A stretch of DNA of 64,000 nucleotides from Mycolicibacterium sp. CBMA 234 (GTDB taxonomy: Bacteria > Actinomycetota > Actinomycetes > Mycobacteriales > Mycobacteriaceae). Location of the stretch: positions 1 to 64,000 of the forward strand of contig NZ_MPKW01000033.1 of assembly GCF_009729415.1 (NCBI RefSeq), read 5' to 3'. Made by a program: the position numbers and the translations under genes. This document shows positions 1 to 8,647 of the stretch, piece by piece. Positions within the stretch are counted from its first letter, which is position 1, and each line of letters starts with the position of its first letter. The notes beneath the pieces were generated by a model, which was not told the DNA's origin, searched no databases, and saw nothing but the letters and a program-made list of their open reading frames with translations.

Positions 1-62
1 CCGCCGATAACGGCTGCGGCAGTAGCTGCAATGGCGACGGCGGTACCGAATGTGCTTTTCAT
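1..62 (-). CDS. N-terminus of a probable exported protein (partial, runs off the window start)
   Basis: Only about 20 codons are visible, beginning MKSTFGTAVAIAATAAAVIG and continuing beyond base 1. A lysine followed by an Ala-rich hydrophobic run looks like the start of a Sec signal peptide. An AGGA motif just upstream favours the ATG at 62, but in-frame ATGs at 74 and 77 are also possible. Nothing can be said about function. Confidence 0.5.
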   Translation of the reverse strand, partial: MKSTFGTAVAIAATAAAVIG

Positions 63-114
63 GATGTCCTGCATCATAAGGGACCGAGGTTGCCAGCACC
101 TGTGAGCCGGAGGC

Positions 115-678
115 TCAGACGCCCGTCCAGGCACTCGCGATCCGGGTTCCGATGTCGATGACCTTGGCATCTGCGCCGTTGATCTCACCGGCCACGTGCT
201 GGGCGATGAAGCGCCGGATCTCACCATCCACATTGGCGACGATGCGCAGCAGCTCGGCGCGAATCGACGACGACGTGACGTGGATGGCAATGTCCGACGA
301 GCGGGGCGTCTTCACGTCGATGACGAGCAGCAGTGGGTTGGCCGCCCGCGCGGTCGCCGTCAGGTTGATCTCGCCGAACACCATGAACCGGGGCCGGTCG
401 ATGCGCAGGTCAAGCGTCATGTCGATTTCCAGCGGGATGCGGATGGCAAAGCGGATCTCTTCGCCGAGCTCCCGGGCCACCACGGGGTGCTTGATCTGCA
501 CGCGTGCGGTGACTTTCGCGAGCCCGCCGGGGCCCTGGGCGATGGGGCCCATGTCGAAGGCTTCGCCGGCGATGCCGCCGATCGCGTCCGCGACGCGCTC
601 CTCGCTGACGGCGACCTCGAAGAATCGTCGACCGAATTCCTCGTAGGACATGTATTCGTGTTGGGGTTGGACTGCCAT
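115..678 (-). CDS. Conserved hypothetical protein, 187 aa
   Basis: I do not recognise a characterised family. The protein is soluble, with no signal peptide or membrane segment. It has an acidic, helical N-terminus (MSYEEFGRRFFEVAVSEERV) and then alternating hydrophobic stretches that look like beta strands. The C-terminal third reads as amphipathic helices. The start is the ATG at 678; Met10 is an alternative. It lies upstream of the partial exported-protein gene and downstream of an NTF2-like gene on the same strand, but the spacing does not prove an operon. Confidence 0.75.
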   Translation of the reverse strand: MAVQPQHEYMSYEEFGRRFFEVAVSEERVADAIGGIAGEAFDMGPIAQGPGGLAKVTARVQIKHPVVARELGEEIRFAIRIPLEIDMTLDLRIDRPRFMVFGEINLTATARAANPLLLVIDVKTPRSSDIAIHVTSSSIRAELLRIVANVDGEIRRFIAQHVAGEINGADAKVIDIGTRIASAWTGV

Positions 679-728
679 GGTCTGACTACGTTCTCATGTC
701 TGGGGCCGAAGCTGCGGCACCTGGCTGC

Positions 729-1541
729 TCATTCCGCAAAGAGTCGCAGGCCGCAGACCCCCTGGCGCCCCGGGGCCAGCTCGGCGATGACGACCCCGCG
801 GTAGCCGTCGCGCTCGACACCGGCCAGCGCATACCGGCCGGCGGCGATCACCTTTTTCACGCGGGTACCGGCCAGTTCCTCGACCAGATCGCTGACGCTC
901 AACCGCGAGTCAGCGCCCCGCGTGATCTGGACGGGTTCGCTGAGACGGCGCCGGACCGCCAGCGTGTCACCGGTTGAGGCGTCGGCCAGCAGCGCGCTGA
1001 CCGTCCGTTTGGCCCGCGTGCCGCCGGTGCGCAGGCCGGCGAGGAACCCGAGTGCGCCACGCGGCCCCTGGTTTCGCAGCAGCGCTCCGCTGAGCGCCAG
1101 GCCGGCAGGCAGGGCTGCCGCACCGCACCGCAGGAACTGCGTCACCATCCCCGGAAGTTCCCAAAATGCTTGCAGCCGAGCAATTTTCAGCGATGGATCA
1201 TGATCTTCGGCGACGACGTCGTACTGCAGATAGACCGGAATCCGCAGCTGCACCTTGTCGCCCATGTGCACCTCGAGTTCCAGATCACGGATGACGGTGT
1301 TGCCGATGACGATGTCGACGTCGCGGTGGAACACAATGGTGCGTGGCGCGATGAAGGTGTCGTAGAACCGTCCGATGGCCTGGTGCCCGACGTGCGGCTG
1401 CGAACCGACCGGGTCCTCTACGCGCCCGTCACTGCTGAACAGGCTGACCCACGCCGTCTTGTCGTGGGCGGCAGTAGCGGCGGGTGAGCGCTCGACGGTG
1501 GCCAGAAGATCGTCGCGGGTCGGCGATTGCGGTACGGGCAT
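729..1541 (-). CDS. NTF2-like (SnoaL/ketosteroid-isomerase fold) protein, 270 aa
   Basis: The first 130 residues have the look of the nuclear transport factor 2 superfamily: a helical start (DDLLATVERSPAATAAHD), then DGRVEDPVGSQPHVGHQAIGRFYDTF, then strands with IVFHRDVDIVIGNTVIRDLELEV. Such domains bind small hydrophobic ligands or act as isomerases or hydratases. The remaining 140 residues contain a hydrophobic Ala/Gly/Leu stretch (ALPAGLALSGALL) and a basic linker, so the protein is longer than a plain SnoaL domain and may touch the membrane. I chose the ATG at 1541 (MPVPQSPTRDD) over an upstream start at 1616 because the NTF2-like pattern begins shortly after it. It is divergent from the gene at 1625. 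Confidence 0.75.
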   Translation of the reverse strand: MPVPQSPTRDDLLATVERSPAATAAHDKTAWVSLFSSDGRVEDPVGSQPHVGHQAIGRFYDTFIAPRTIVFHRDVDIVIGNTVIRDLELEVHMGDKVQLRIPVYLQYDVVAEDHDPSLKIARLQAFWELPGMVTQFLRCGAAALPAGLALSGALLRNQGPRGALGFLAGLRTGGTRAKRTVSALLADASTGDTLAVRRRLSEPVQITRGADSRLSVSDLVEELAGTRVKKVIAAGRYALAGVERDGYRGVVIAELAPGRQGVCGLRLFAE

Positions 1542-1624
1542 ACGTCCATGGTCCACCACCGCTGAATGCCGTCGCGTGGGTACGTCCGTGGCAGATGCCG
1601 CCGACGACGCGCACACTGGTCGGT

Positions 1625-2029
1625 ATGAGTAACAGCGGGCCGTTCGGCATCGATCCCGAAGAGTTCGATCGCGTGCTGCGCGAGACGGGTGAGGGCATCC
1701 GCGGCGCGATGGACCGGCTTGGTCGCGGCGCCGGATGGGCCGGCGTGTTGAACGACCTGACCCGGACGCCGCGTCCCGCCTCGGAACCCGAGACCACCGG
1801 CGACACCGGAGACGGGGTCTGGGTCGTCTACACCGTGGCCGCCGACGGTGGAGCGCACGTTGAAGAGGTGTACCCCTCCGAGTTGGAGGCCCTGCGGGCC
1901 AATAAGAACAACACCGACCCCACCCGGAAAGTCCGATTCTTGCCCTACGGCATCGGGGTCAGCGTGCTCGACGCGCCGGAACAGGCCGGGCCATCCGACG
2001 ACAGCGCGCCGCGGCACGAGTCTCCTTGA
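1625..2029 (+). CDS. Conserved hypothetical protein, 134 aa
   Basis: Begins at ATG 1625 (MSNSGPFGIDPEEFDRVLRE) and ends at the TGA at 2027-2029. Residues 1-40 are helical and carry an Arg/Gly motif (AMDRLGRGAGWAGVL). Residues 60-115 form a compact domain with a VWVVYTVAADGG strand and NKNNTDPTRKVRFLPYGI. No signal peptide or membrane segment is seen. It resembles conserved actinobacterial hypotheticals, but I cannot assign a function. Its stop codon lies inside an 18-base tandem repeat. Confidence 0.75.
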   Translation: MSNSGPFGIDPEEFDRVLRETGEGIRGAMDRLGRGAGWAGVLNDLTRTPRPASEPETTGDTGDGVWVVYTVAADGGAHVEEVYPSELEALRANKNNTDPTRKVRFLPYGIGVSVLDAPEQAGPSDDSAPRHESP

Positions 2030-2061
2030 TATTGACCTGCCGATTGATATTGACCTGCCGA
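2026..2061. repeat. 18-bp perfect tandem duplication (two copies)
   Basis: The unit TTGATATTGACCTGCCGA occurs at 2026-2043 and again at 2044-2061. It includes the stop codon of the gene ending at 2029. The unit is AT-rich compared with its surroundings. Confidence 0.9.
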
Positions 2062-2131
2062 CAATATCCCCGACGGCACGCCTGACACGCTAGGCTTTGC
2101 CGCATTGTCGTGTGGCAGCAGCGCGAGGGAG

Positions 2132-2563
2132 ATGACCAGGATGTTTCGGGTATTGACGGTGGCCACAGCGATCGCCGGAACTGCCATCGGGCTGGCCCCG
2201 TTCGCAGGCGCCGACCCGGCCCTGGGCGGCAATGACGACCCCGGCCGCTACCCCACCGACGTCCCCGGGATGAACTACCAGGCGGTCAACGGCGCGCCGT
2301 GCGACAACACCGACGTCTTCATCTTCGGCCGCGGTCCCGGTGGCGCATCGATGGCCTGCCACTGGATCCCCAACCAATGGCCGCCGGTCGACACCGGTTT
2401 CTGGGGCTACTCATATGCGCTTCAGGGCGTGCAGCAGATCGGATCCCCGTGCCCGGGCCCGCAAACTGCCGCTCAGGCGCCCGACGGCCGTCCCCTGCTG
2501 TGCCTGGGCCCGCAGGGCTGGCAGCCGGGTTTCAAGACCGGTGACGGGTTCTTCCCGACCTAA
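2132..2563 (+). CDS. Exported protein of unknown function, 143 aa
   Basis: The start is ATG 2132, preceded by GAGGGAG. The N-terminus (MTRMFRVLTVATAIAGTAIG) is a signal peptide, probably cut after Ala in APFAGA-DPAL. The mature part is about 115 residues, rich in Pro, Gly and Trp, with cysteines in APCDN, MACHW, GSPCPG and LLCLG that could form two disulfides. This pattern is typical of small secreted mycobacterial proteins of unknown role. It is a single gene between two unrelated neighbours. Confidence 0.8.
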   Translation: MTRMFRVLTVATAIAGTAIGLAPFAGADPALGGNDDPGRYPTDVPGMNYQAVNGAPCDNTDVFIFGRGPGGASMACHWIPNQWPPVDTGFWGYSYALQGVQQIGSPCPGPQTAAQAPDGRPLLCLGPQGWQPGFKTGDGFFPT

Positions 2564-2595
2564 CCCCTGGTCTCGCGCGCCCCAGGCGGCGCGAC

Positions 2596-3063
2596 TCAAA
2601 CCTGGTCAGTCTGACCTTCGAATTGGCGCCGTATGGCCGCCAGCATCGCCACGTGCGCTTTCTCCGCTTGATCGCAGGTGAAGGCCGCGATCGGTCGCGG
2701 TGCGGCGACGTCGACGGTCTCGGTGACGCTGGTTCCGCCGGCCGTAGGCGTGAACGTGACCGTCCCGCTCAGCCGTACCTGCGGAAACTGATAGGCCTCG
2801 GTGTGCACGACACCGTCCGGTCCGATCAGCACCGTCGCCCGATAGGCCACCGACAATGTGAGCGGGCCGAACGGGATGCGGTCGCGCACCCGATAGACCC
2901 GACGCCGGCCGTCCGCGTCCTGCCGATCAACCAAGCAGTCCACCGCCACGACGAGCGGATGCACCACCTTCATATTGTTCAGATCCGTATAGAAGGCCCG
3001 CACCGCATCGGGCGTCGCCGGCACCTCTTCGCGCAGCTCGAAACGGGACCGGACTATCCACAT
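2596..3063 (-). CDS. SRPBCC (START/polyketide-cyclase-like) protein, 155 aa
   Basis: The pattern EEVPATPDAVRAFYTDLNN at the start, then a beta-rich middle and a long C-terminal helix (AEKAHVAMLAAIRRQFEGQ), is that of the SRPBCC ligand-binding fold. Residues near 60-105 (RVRDRIPFGPLTLSVAYRA, TEAYQFPQVRLSGTVTFTP) fit its strands. Members bind lipids, polyketides or other hydrophobic molecules; the ligand here is unknown. ATG 3063 is preceded by GGTGGG. It is divergent from the NlpC/P60-like gene at 3415 across 351 bases. Confidence 0.8.
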   Translation of the reverse strand: MWIVRSRFELREEVPATPDAVRAFYTDLNNMKVVHPLVVAVDCLVDRQDADGRRRVYRVRDRIPFGPLTLSVAYRATVLIGPDGVVHTEAYQFPQVRLSGTVTFTPTAGGTSVTETVDVAAPRPIAAFTCDQAEKAHVAMLAAIRRQFEGQTDQV

Positions 3064-3414
3064 TTACCCACCGTAACTTGACCGTTCCAGATGAACTGGC
3101 GATGTCGGCGAGATTTACGGCATGAACCGGCGATGCGGCTCCGAAAACCACCGCCAAAACCGCGCGAAGGCCCCGCAGACCCTCTTCAAACTTTGCTGGT
3201 CACGGCCCCGCATCGGGCGTCGTGACCTTGCATTTGCAGAAAAGCTGTGTATGGCAGTATCTTTTGTGCATTCACCTGCGAAGACGCGAAATCGCCTCTG
3301 CCCCAAGATGATGCGTTGAAACACGGATGTAACGCACACCACACGATTAATGAAACGTGATGGCAGACACAGAATTTTGACGGTGCCGATTTTCTTTGGC
3401 TAGCGTTCCTCTGC
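3064..3414. other. Divergent intergenic region, 351 bp
   Basis: The stretch separates two divergent genes and should hold both promoters. It is less GC-rich than the coding DNA. Short open frames in it have no ribosome-binding site and no mycobacterial codon bias, so I do not call a gene. I see no convincing operator or RNA element. Confidence 0.6.
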
Positions 3415-4005
3415 ATGTTTGCTATTGCGACCGCCTCGCTGCTGGCTTTGGTCAACCAGGTTTCGGGTACGCCGTACATCTCCGGCGGCGACACGGCACA
3501 CGGCACTGACTGCTCCGGATTGGCCTCCTGGGTGGCCAACGCAGCCTCTGGACGTCCGGTCTACGGAAACCGGTTCAACACCGGCAACGAAGAGGCCGCA
3601 CTGCGCGCCCGTGGCTTCCTGCCCGGCAGCGCACCCGGCGCCCTGAACATCGGCTGGAACGGCGGCCACACGGCCGTGACACTGCCGGACGGCACCCCCG
3701 TGTCCAGTGGCGAGAGTGGCGGCGGCGTGCGCATCGGTGGCGGCGGCGCCTTCCAGCGCCAGTTCACCCACCACATGCACCTGCCGATGGCCGTAGGCGA
3801 CGACCTGCCCGCCGATCTGCCCCTTGATGGCCCCCAGGACCCGCCGCTGGCCGGCCCGGCCGGCCCCGCCGACATCCCGGCGCCCGACATCGCCCCGCCG
3901 CCCGCTGTCATCGAAGCCGCCAATTTCGCGCCGGCTCCTGATGCCCCCGCACCGGCCCCCGAAGCGCCGGCTCCGGCTCCCGAGGGCCCGGAGATGGCCT
4001 CCTAA
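3415..4005 (+). CDS. NlpC/P60-like peptidoglycan hydrolase, 196 aa
   Basis: Residues 1-125 carry the Cys-His pattern of the NlpC/P60 (CHAP-like) fold: GTDCSGLASWVANAA supplies the nucleophile Cys, and NGGHTAVTLPDG supplies the His. Such enzymes cleave peptide bonds in cell-wall stem peptides. The C-terminal 70 residues are a Pro/Ala-rich tail (DAPAPAPEAPAPAPEGPE) of the kind seen on exported cell-wall proteins. There is no classical signal peptide, although the first residues (MFAIATASLLALV) are hydrophobic; an upstream start cannot be excluded. A strong terminator follows. Confidence 0.75.
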   Translation: MFAIATASLLALVNQVSGTPYISGGDTAHGTDCSGLASWVANAASGRPVYGNRFNTGNEEAALRARGFLPGSAPGALNIGWNGGHTAVTLPDGTPVSSGESGGGVRIGGGGAFQRQFTHHMHLPMAVGDDLPADLPLDGPQDPPLAGPAGPADIPAPDIAPPPAVIEAANFAPAPDAPAPAPEAPAPAPEGPEMAS

Positions 4006-4028
4006 CGGCTCGGCATCACAGTTTTCTC

Positions 4029-4071
4029 GCAGTCAGGGCTGCGACCGCTCGGCGGTCGCAGCCCTGACTGC
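4029..4071. terminator. Bidirectional hairpin terminator
   Basis: A perfect 20-bp stem (4029-4048 with 4052-4071) closes a 3-base TCG loop. It sits exactly between the 3' ends of two convergent genes, and its right arm reaches the stop codon of the UvrA-like gene. There is no clear U-tract, as is usual in mycobacteria. Confidence 0.85.
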
Positions 4072-6446
4072 TATCTGACGTACTCGGCCAAGTGGGACCC
4101 CGTCAGGGTGTCGCGGGCCGCCACCAGGTCCGCCGGGGCACCCTCGAAGATCACCCGCCCACCGTCGTGACCTGCGCCCGGGCCGAGGTCGATGATCCAG
4201 TCGGCATGCGCCATGACCGCCTGATGGTGCTCGATGACGATGACGGACTTGCCGCCGTCCACGATCCGGTCCAGTAGCGCGAGCAATTGCTCGACGTCCG
4301 CGAGGTGCAGGCCGGTGGTGGGTTCGTCGAGAATGTAGACCTCGCCCTTCTCCCCCATCTGCGTGGCGAGCTTCAGGCGTTGCCGTTCCCCACCGGACAG
4401 CGTGGTCAGCGGCTGGCCCAATGTCAGGTAGCCAAGGCCGACATCGACCATTCTGGCAAGAATCTTCTGCGCGGCGGGAACTCCTCCGTCGCCACCGGAG
4501 AAGAACTGTTCCGCGTCGGCGACCGGCATGGCCAGCACCTCGGCGATGTTGCTGCCGCCCAACGTGTATTCGAGCACCGAGGCCCCGAAACGCCGGCCTT
4601 CACACTCTTCACACCGGGACTCGACGGTAGCCATCACACCCAGATCGGTGTAGATGACCCCGGCACCGTTGCACGCCGGGCAGGCACCTTCCGAATTCGA
4701 GCTGAACAGTGCGGGTTTGACGTTGTTGACCTTCGCGAAGGCCTTGCGGATGTGGTCGAGCACCCCGGTGTACGTGGCCGGGTTGCTTCGCCGCGATCCG
4801 CGGATCGGCGCCTGGTCGATGACGACGACACCGTCGCGGCCGGCCACTGAACCATCGATCAGCGAGCTCTTGCCCGAACCGGCCACACCGGTGATGACAG
4901 CCAGCACGCCGAGCGGAAGGTCGACGTCCACGTCCTGCAGGTTGTTGGTGTTGGCGCCTCGAACTTCCAAGGCCCCGCCTGCTTCTCGCACCGTCTTCTT
5001 CAACGCCGCTCGATCGTCAAGGTGCCGACCGGTGATGCTGCCGCAACCGCGCAGCCCCTTCACGGTGCCCTCGTACACCAGCTGGCCACCGCCCGAGCCG
5101 GCCTCCGGTCCCAGGTCCACCACGTGGTCGGCGATCGCGATCACCTCAGGCTTGTGCTCGACCACCAGCACCGTATTGCCCTTGTCCCGCAACTGAAGCA
5201 GCAGCTCGTTCATCCGCGTGATGTCGTGCGGGTGCAGCCCGATGGTCGGCTCATCGAACACGTAGGTCACGTCGGTCAGCGCCGAGCCGAGATGACGAAT
5301 CATCTTGACCCGCTGCGCTTCTCCACCGGACAACGTCCCTGCGGGCCGGGCCAGGGACAGGTAACCCAGCCCGATTCCGACGAACGAATCCAGCGTGTGC
5401 CGCAGCGCCGCCAACAACGGCGCGACGCCGGCGACCGCACCGCCGTCGTCAACCAGATTGGCGACCCACTCCGCCAGATCGGTGATCTGCATGGCGGAGG
5501 CGTCAGCGATGTTGACGCCCTGGATCTTTGACGAGCGCGCCAGCTCCGACAATCGGGTGCCGTCGCATTCGGGGCAGGTCGTGAACGTCACCGCGCGCTC
5601 GACGAACGCCCGAATATGGGGCTGCATCGCCTCAACGTCTTTGCTCAGGAAGGATTTCTTGATCTGCGGGATGAGGCCGAGGTATGTGAGGTTGATACCG
5701 TCAACCTTGATCTTGGTCGCTTCCTTGTGCAGCAGCGCGTCCAGTTCCTTCTTGGTGAACCGGCGAATCGGCTTGTCGGGGTCGAAAAAGCCGCAGCCGT
5801 TGAAGATTCGTCCGTACCAGCCATCCATGCTGTAGCCGGGAATGGTCAGTGCGCCCTCGTTGATCGACTTGCTGTCGTCGTACAACGCGGTCAGGTCAAT
5901 GTCATTGACCGCGCCGCGGCCCTCACACCGCAGACACATGCCACCGACGACGTTGAACTCACGACGCTCCTTGACCGTGCGGCCCGCGCGTTCCATGGTC
6001 ACCGCGCCGGCGCCGCTGATCGAGGCGACGTTGAACGAAAATGCCTGCGGTGAACCGATGTTGGGCGCACCGAGCCGGCTGAACAAGATGCGCAGCAGCG
6101 CGCCGGTGTCGGTGGCGGTGCCGACCGTGGAGCGCGGATCGGAGCCCATGCGCTCCTGACCGACGATGATGGCGGTGGTCAACCCCTCCAGCACGTCGAC
6201 GTCGGGGCGGGCCTGCGAGGGCATGAATCCCTGGACGAACGCGCTGTAGGTCTCGTTGATCAGTCGCTGCGATTCGGCCGCGATGGTGTCGAAGACCAGT
6301 GAGCTCTTGCCCGATCCCGACACTCCGGTGAACACGGTCAAGCGGCGCTTCGGTATCTCGACGCTGATGTCTTTGAGGTTGTTCTCCCGGGCTCCGACTA
6401 CGCGGATCAGGTCGTGGCTGTCAGCGGCATGGGTTCTGCTCGGCAT
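4071..6446 (-). CDS. UvrA-like excinuclease ATPase (UvrA2 class), 791 aa
   Basis: A tandem ABC ATPase of the UvrA family. Walker A motifs are FTGVSGSGKSSLVF in the first half and ITGVAGSGKSSLI in the second; signatures are LSGGEAQRVKM and LSGGERQRLKL, with YVFDEPTIGLH and YILDEPTTGLH as Walker B. Zinc cysteines are seen in CLRCEGRG, CPECDGTR, CPACNGAG and CEECEGRR. At 791 residues it is about 170 shorter than housekeeping UvrA, consistent with UvrA2-type proteins that lack the UvrB-binding domain and are linked to drug or DNA-damage tolerance. It probably binds damaged or drug-bearing DNA but cannot replace UvrA. ATG 6446 is the start. Confidence 0.9.
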   Translation of the reverse strand: MPSRTHAADSHDLIRVVGARENNLKDISVEIPKRRLTVFTGVSGSGKSSLVFDTIAAESQRLINETYSAFVQGFMPSQARPDVDVLEGLTTAIIVGQERMGSDPRSTVGTATDTGALLRILFSRLGAPNIGSPQAFSFNVASISGAGAVTMERAGRTVKERREFNVVGGMCLRCEGRGAVNDIDLTALYDDSKSINEGALTIPGYSMDGWYGRIFNGCGFFDPDKPIRRFTKKELDALLHKEATKIKVDGINLTYLGLIPQIKKSFLSKDVEAMQPHIRAFVERAVTFTTCPECDGTRLSELARSSKIQGVNIADASAMQITDLAEWVANLVDDGGAVAGVAPLLAALRHTLDSFVGIGLGYLSLARPAGTLSGGEAQRVKMIRHLGSALTDVTYVFDEPTIGLHPHDITRMNELLLQLRDKGNTVLVVEHKPEVIAIADHVVDLGPEAGSGGGQLVYEGTVKGLRGCGSITGRHLDDRAALKKTVREAGGALEVRGANTNNLQDVDVDLPLGVLAVITGVAGSGKSSLIDGSVAGRDGVVVIDQAPIRGSRRSNPATYTGVLDHIRKAFAKVNNVKPALFSSNSEGACPACNGAGVIYTDLGVMATVESRCEECEGRRFGASVLEYTLGGSNIAEVLAMPVADAEQFFSGGDGGVPAAQKILARMVDVGLGYLTLGQPLTTLSGGERQRLKLATQMGEKGEVYILDEPTTGLHLADVEQLLALLDRIVDGGKSVIVIEHHQAVMAHADWIIDLGPGAGHDGGRVIFEGAPADLVAARDTLTGSHLAEYVR

Positions 6447-6500
6447 ACCGACACGTTAACCGGGTGCCCTGCGCGTTCGCTTCTCGATTCCTGATCAAAC

Positions 6501-6959
6501 TCAGCGCCGGGCTCCTCCGAGGCCGCTGATGAACTCGCGCAGCGAGAGCCGGCGGGAGAACGGTGGGATGTTGAGCCGGACGATCCGCAACGTCCCGCCG
6601 ATCAGCACTGCCGCCAGCGGTATCTCACCGAACACCGCGGACAGGATCGACGTGAACTGGTCGCCCGACCGGGCCGTCATCACGTCGAACCAAGCGTCGC
6701 ACAGCAGCAGTACCCCTGTCGCGAAAGCGAATACGGTCAGCAGCGGACTATGCAGGAATCCGAGTACCGCCGTGGCCGATAGGAACGCCACCAGCAGAAC
6801 GTCGAACCCGATCCAGGTGTCGCGCCAGTTCGCCGCGGTGTAGTCCTCCGGCAGCGTCGCGGCCAAGTAGACGATCCACGGCAGCAGAGCCACCGCGGCT
6901 GCGGTGCTGACCCACGATCGGACCTTGCCGATGGCCCGGGTGTGCTGTGCGCGGGCCAT
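6501..6959 (-). CDS. Integral membrane protein, 152 aa, four predicted TM segments
   Basis: Four hydrophobic segments are visible: VSTAAAVALLPWIVYLA, VLLVAFLSATAVLGF, LLTVFAFATGVLLLC and IPLAAVLIGGTLRIV. The C-terminus is basic. I do not recognise the family. It starts 26 bases after the NRAMP-like gene stops on the same strand, so it is probably the third gene of the metal-transport operon. Confidence 0.75.
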   Translation of the reverse strand: MARAQHTRAIGKVRSWVSTAAAVALLPWIVYLAATLPEDYTAANWRDTWIGFDVLLVAFLSATAVLGFLHSPLLTVFAFATGVLLLCDAWFDVMTARSGDQFTSILSAVFGEIPLAAVLIGGTLRIVRLNIPPFSRRLSLREFISGLGGARR

Positions 6960-6985
6960 CGGCTCAGTTCGTCGTCACCAGGTGA

Positions 6986-8647
6986 TCAACCACCGTGGCT
7001 GACCTGAACCGCCTTGACCACCAACAGGATTGCACCGACCACCAGATAGCCACGCAGGCCGATCATGCCCAGCCGAGTCGCGGGGTTCCAGGTGACCGGC
7101 TCCAGCAGGGCGAGCGGCGGCATCCGCCAGGTGTCGCGGTCGAGCTTGCTGATGTCTTTCAGCGCTGGACCGGCCGGCTGCCGTTTGGACATCGCGCGCA
7201 ACACCGCATAGGCCAGCACGCCGAGCACTGCCAGCCCGATGGCCAGGTACTCGCTGACCTTGACCACGTCAATGTGCGGGAACAAGGTGGTGGCCATCAA
7301 GATGCCGGACAGCATCAGCAGCACCGCAACGATCACCGCAGCAACCCAGTTGAGCCAGGCGCGATTCACCCACGGGCCCAACACTTCCCGGTCGTTGCAC
7401 AGCAGCAGCAGGAAGACGCTGGCGCTGGGCAACAGCAACCCGGCCAGGGCCTGCACCGCGGTGGTGATCAGACCGAGCGGCGCACCGGGGATCAGCACGA
7501 TCGCGGCAGCCAACGCGATCATGGTGCAGTACGACACGTAGAACTGCTTGGCGTCTTTGAAGCCACGGTGCAGCGAGTGCTTCATCCCGAACACGTCACC
7601 GAACGCGTAGCTGGTTGCCAGGGTGACCGCCGCGGCACCGACAATTGCCGCGTCCAACAACACGATCGCGAAAATCGAGCCGAGTGTCTTGTTGTGCTGA
7701 CCCAACAGGCCGGCGACCGCCCCGGCATCGGAGAACTGCCCCACCTGACCGGTTGAGGTGGCAGCCCAGTCCCCGACCATGAGCAGAGCCGCCGCACCGA
7801 TGACCACGACAAAGGCGCCGATCACGGTATCGGCGCGCTCGTAGCCGATGAACCGCGGCGTGATGCGCTTGTCCACGATGTTGGACTGCTGGAAGAACAG
7901 CTGCCACGGCGCGACGGTGGTACCCACGATGGCGATGATCAGCAGCACGGCATCCGAACTGACGCCACCCGAAATATGTGGTACCACAAATGATTTGGCC
8001 GCCTCACCCCAGCGTGGGTGGGACATGAACAGCATCGGAATCTGCAGCAGGGTGATGGCGATGAAGACGAACATCGCACGTTCCCAGCGCCGGAAGCTAC
8101 CGGTGGCCATGATTGCCACCAGGGCCACTGCGGCGGTCGGCACCACGATGTACTTGGACACGCCGAAGTAGTCGGCTACCAACGCAATACCGATGAACTC
8201 CGTCACGATGGTCAGGAAGTTCAGCAGGAACAGGTCCCCGACCGAGAACCAGCCCCAGCCGCGGCCGAAGCGCTCGTTGATCAGCCGGGCGTGGCCGACG
8301 CCGGTGACGGCGCCCAAGCGGACCACCATCTCCTGGTTGACGATCAGCACCGGGATCAACAGCAGCAGCGTCCACAACAGGCTGTAGCCGTAGTTCTGTC
8401 CGGCCTGCGCGTAGGTCGCGACACCACCGGCGTCGTTGTCGCCGACCATGACGATGATGCCAGGGCCCAAGATGGCCGCCAGCGTCAACAGCCGCGTCTT
8501 CAGTGTCGACGCGGTGTCCGGGTCGCTGACGCTGATCTTGCCGAAGGCGCCCTCGATGTCACCCAGATGTGCCGAGTCCAGGACCGCGCTCTCGTTCCGG
8601 CCCGGCGGCGAAACCGGTGACGGCGTAGTCGATTTCGAATTCGTCAT
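6986..8647 (-). CDS. NRAMP-related divalent metal transporter, probably Mg2+-type (NRMT-like), 553 aa
   Basis: About eleven TM segments with the NRAMP/SLC11 layout. The metal-site motifs are altered. TM1 has GDNDAGGVATYAQAG in place of the usual DPGN. TM6 has VAPWQLFFQQS in place of MPHN, so the methionine that selects transition metals over Mg2+ is missing. These changes match the NRAMP-related magnesium transporters described in Clostridium and Eggerthella, which also occur beside an MgtE-N/CBS protein. Here the upstream gene encodes just such a protein and overlaps this start by ATGA, implying translational coupling. Substrate is inferred; Mn2+ remains possible. Confidence 0.85.
   Translation of the reverse strand: MTNSKSTTPSPVSPPGRNESAVLDSAHLGDIEGAFGKISVSDPDTASTLKTRLLTLAAILGPGIIVMVGDNDAGGVATYAQAGQNYGYSLLWTLLLLIPVLIVNQEMVVRLGAVTGVGHARLINERFGRGWGWFSVGDLFLLNFLTIVTEFIGIALVADYFGVSKYIVVPTAAVALVAIMATGSFRRWERAMFVFIAITLLQIPMLFMSHPRWGEAAKSFVVPHISGGVSSDAVLLIIAIVGTTVAPWQLFFQQSNIVDKRITPRFIGYERADTVIGAFVVVIGAAALLMVGDWAATSTGQVGQFSDAGAVAGLLGQHNKTLGSIFAIVLLDAAIVGAAAVTLATSYAFGDVFGMKHSLHRGFKDAKQFYVSYCTMIALAAAIVLIPGAPLGLITTAVQALAGLLLPSASVFLLLLCNDREVLGPWVNRAWLNWVAAVIVAVLLMLSGILMATTLFPHIDVVKVSEYLAIGLAVLGVLAYAVLRAMSKRQPAGPALKDISKLDRDTWRMPPLALLEPVTWNPATRLGMIGLRGYLVVGAILLVVKAVQVSHGG

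Noticed and set aside
3122-3319. 65-codon open frame in the 3.1-3.4 kb gap
   Set aside because: Basic, low-complexity translation with no start signal; the region is better read as a divergent promoter.
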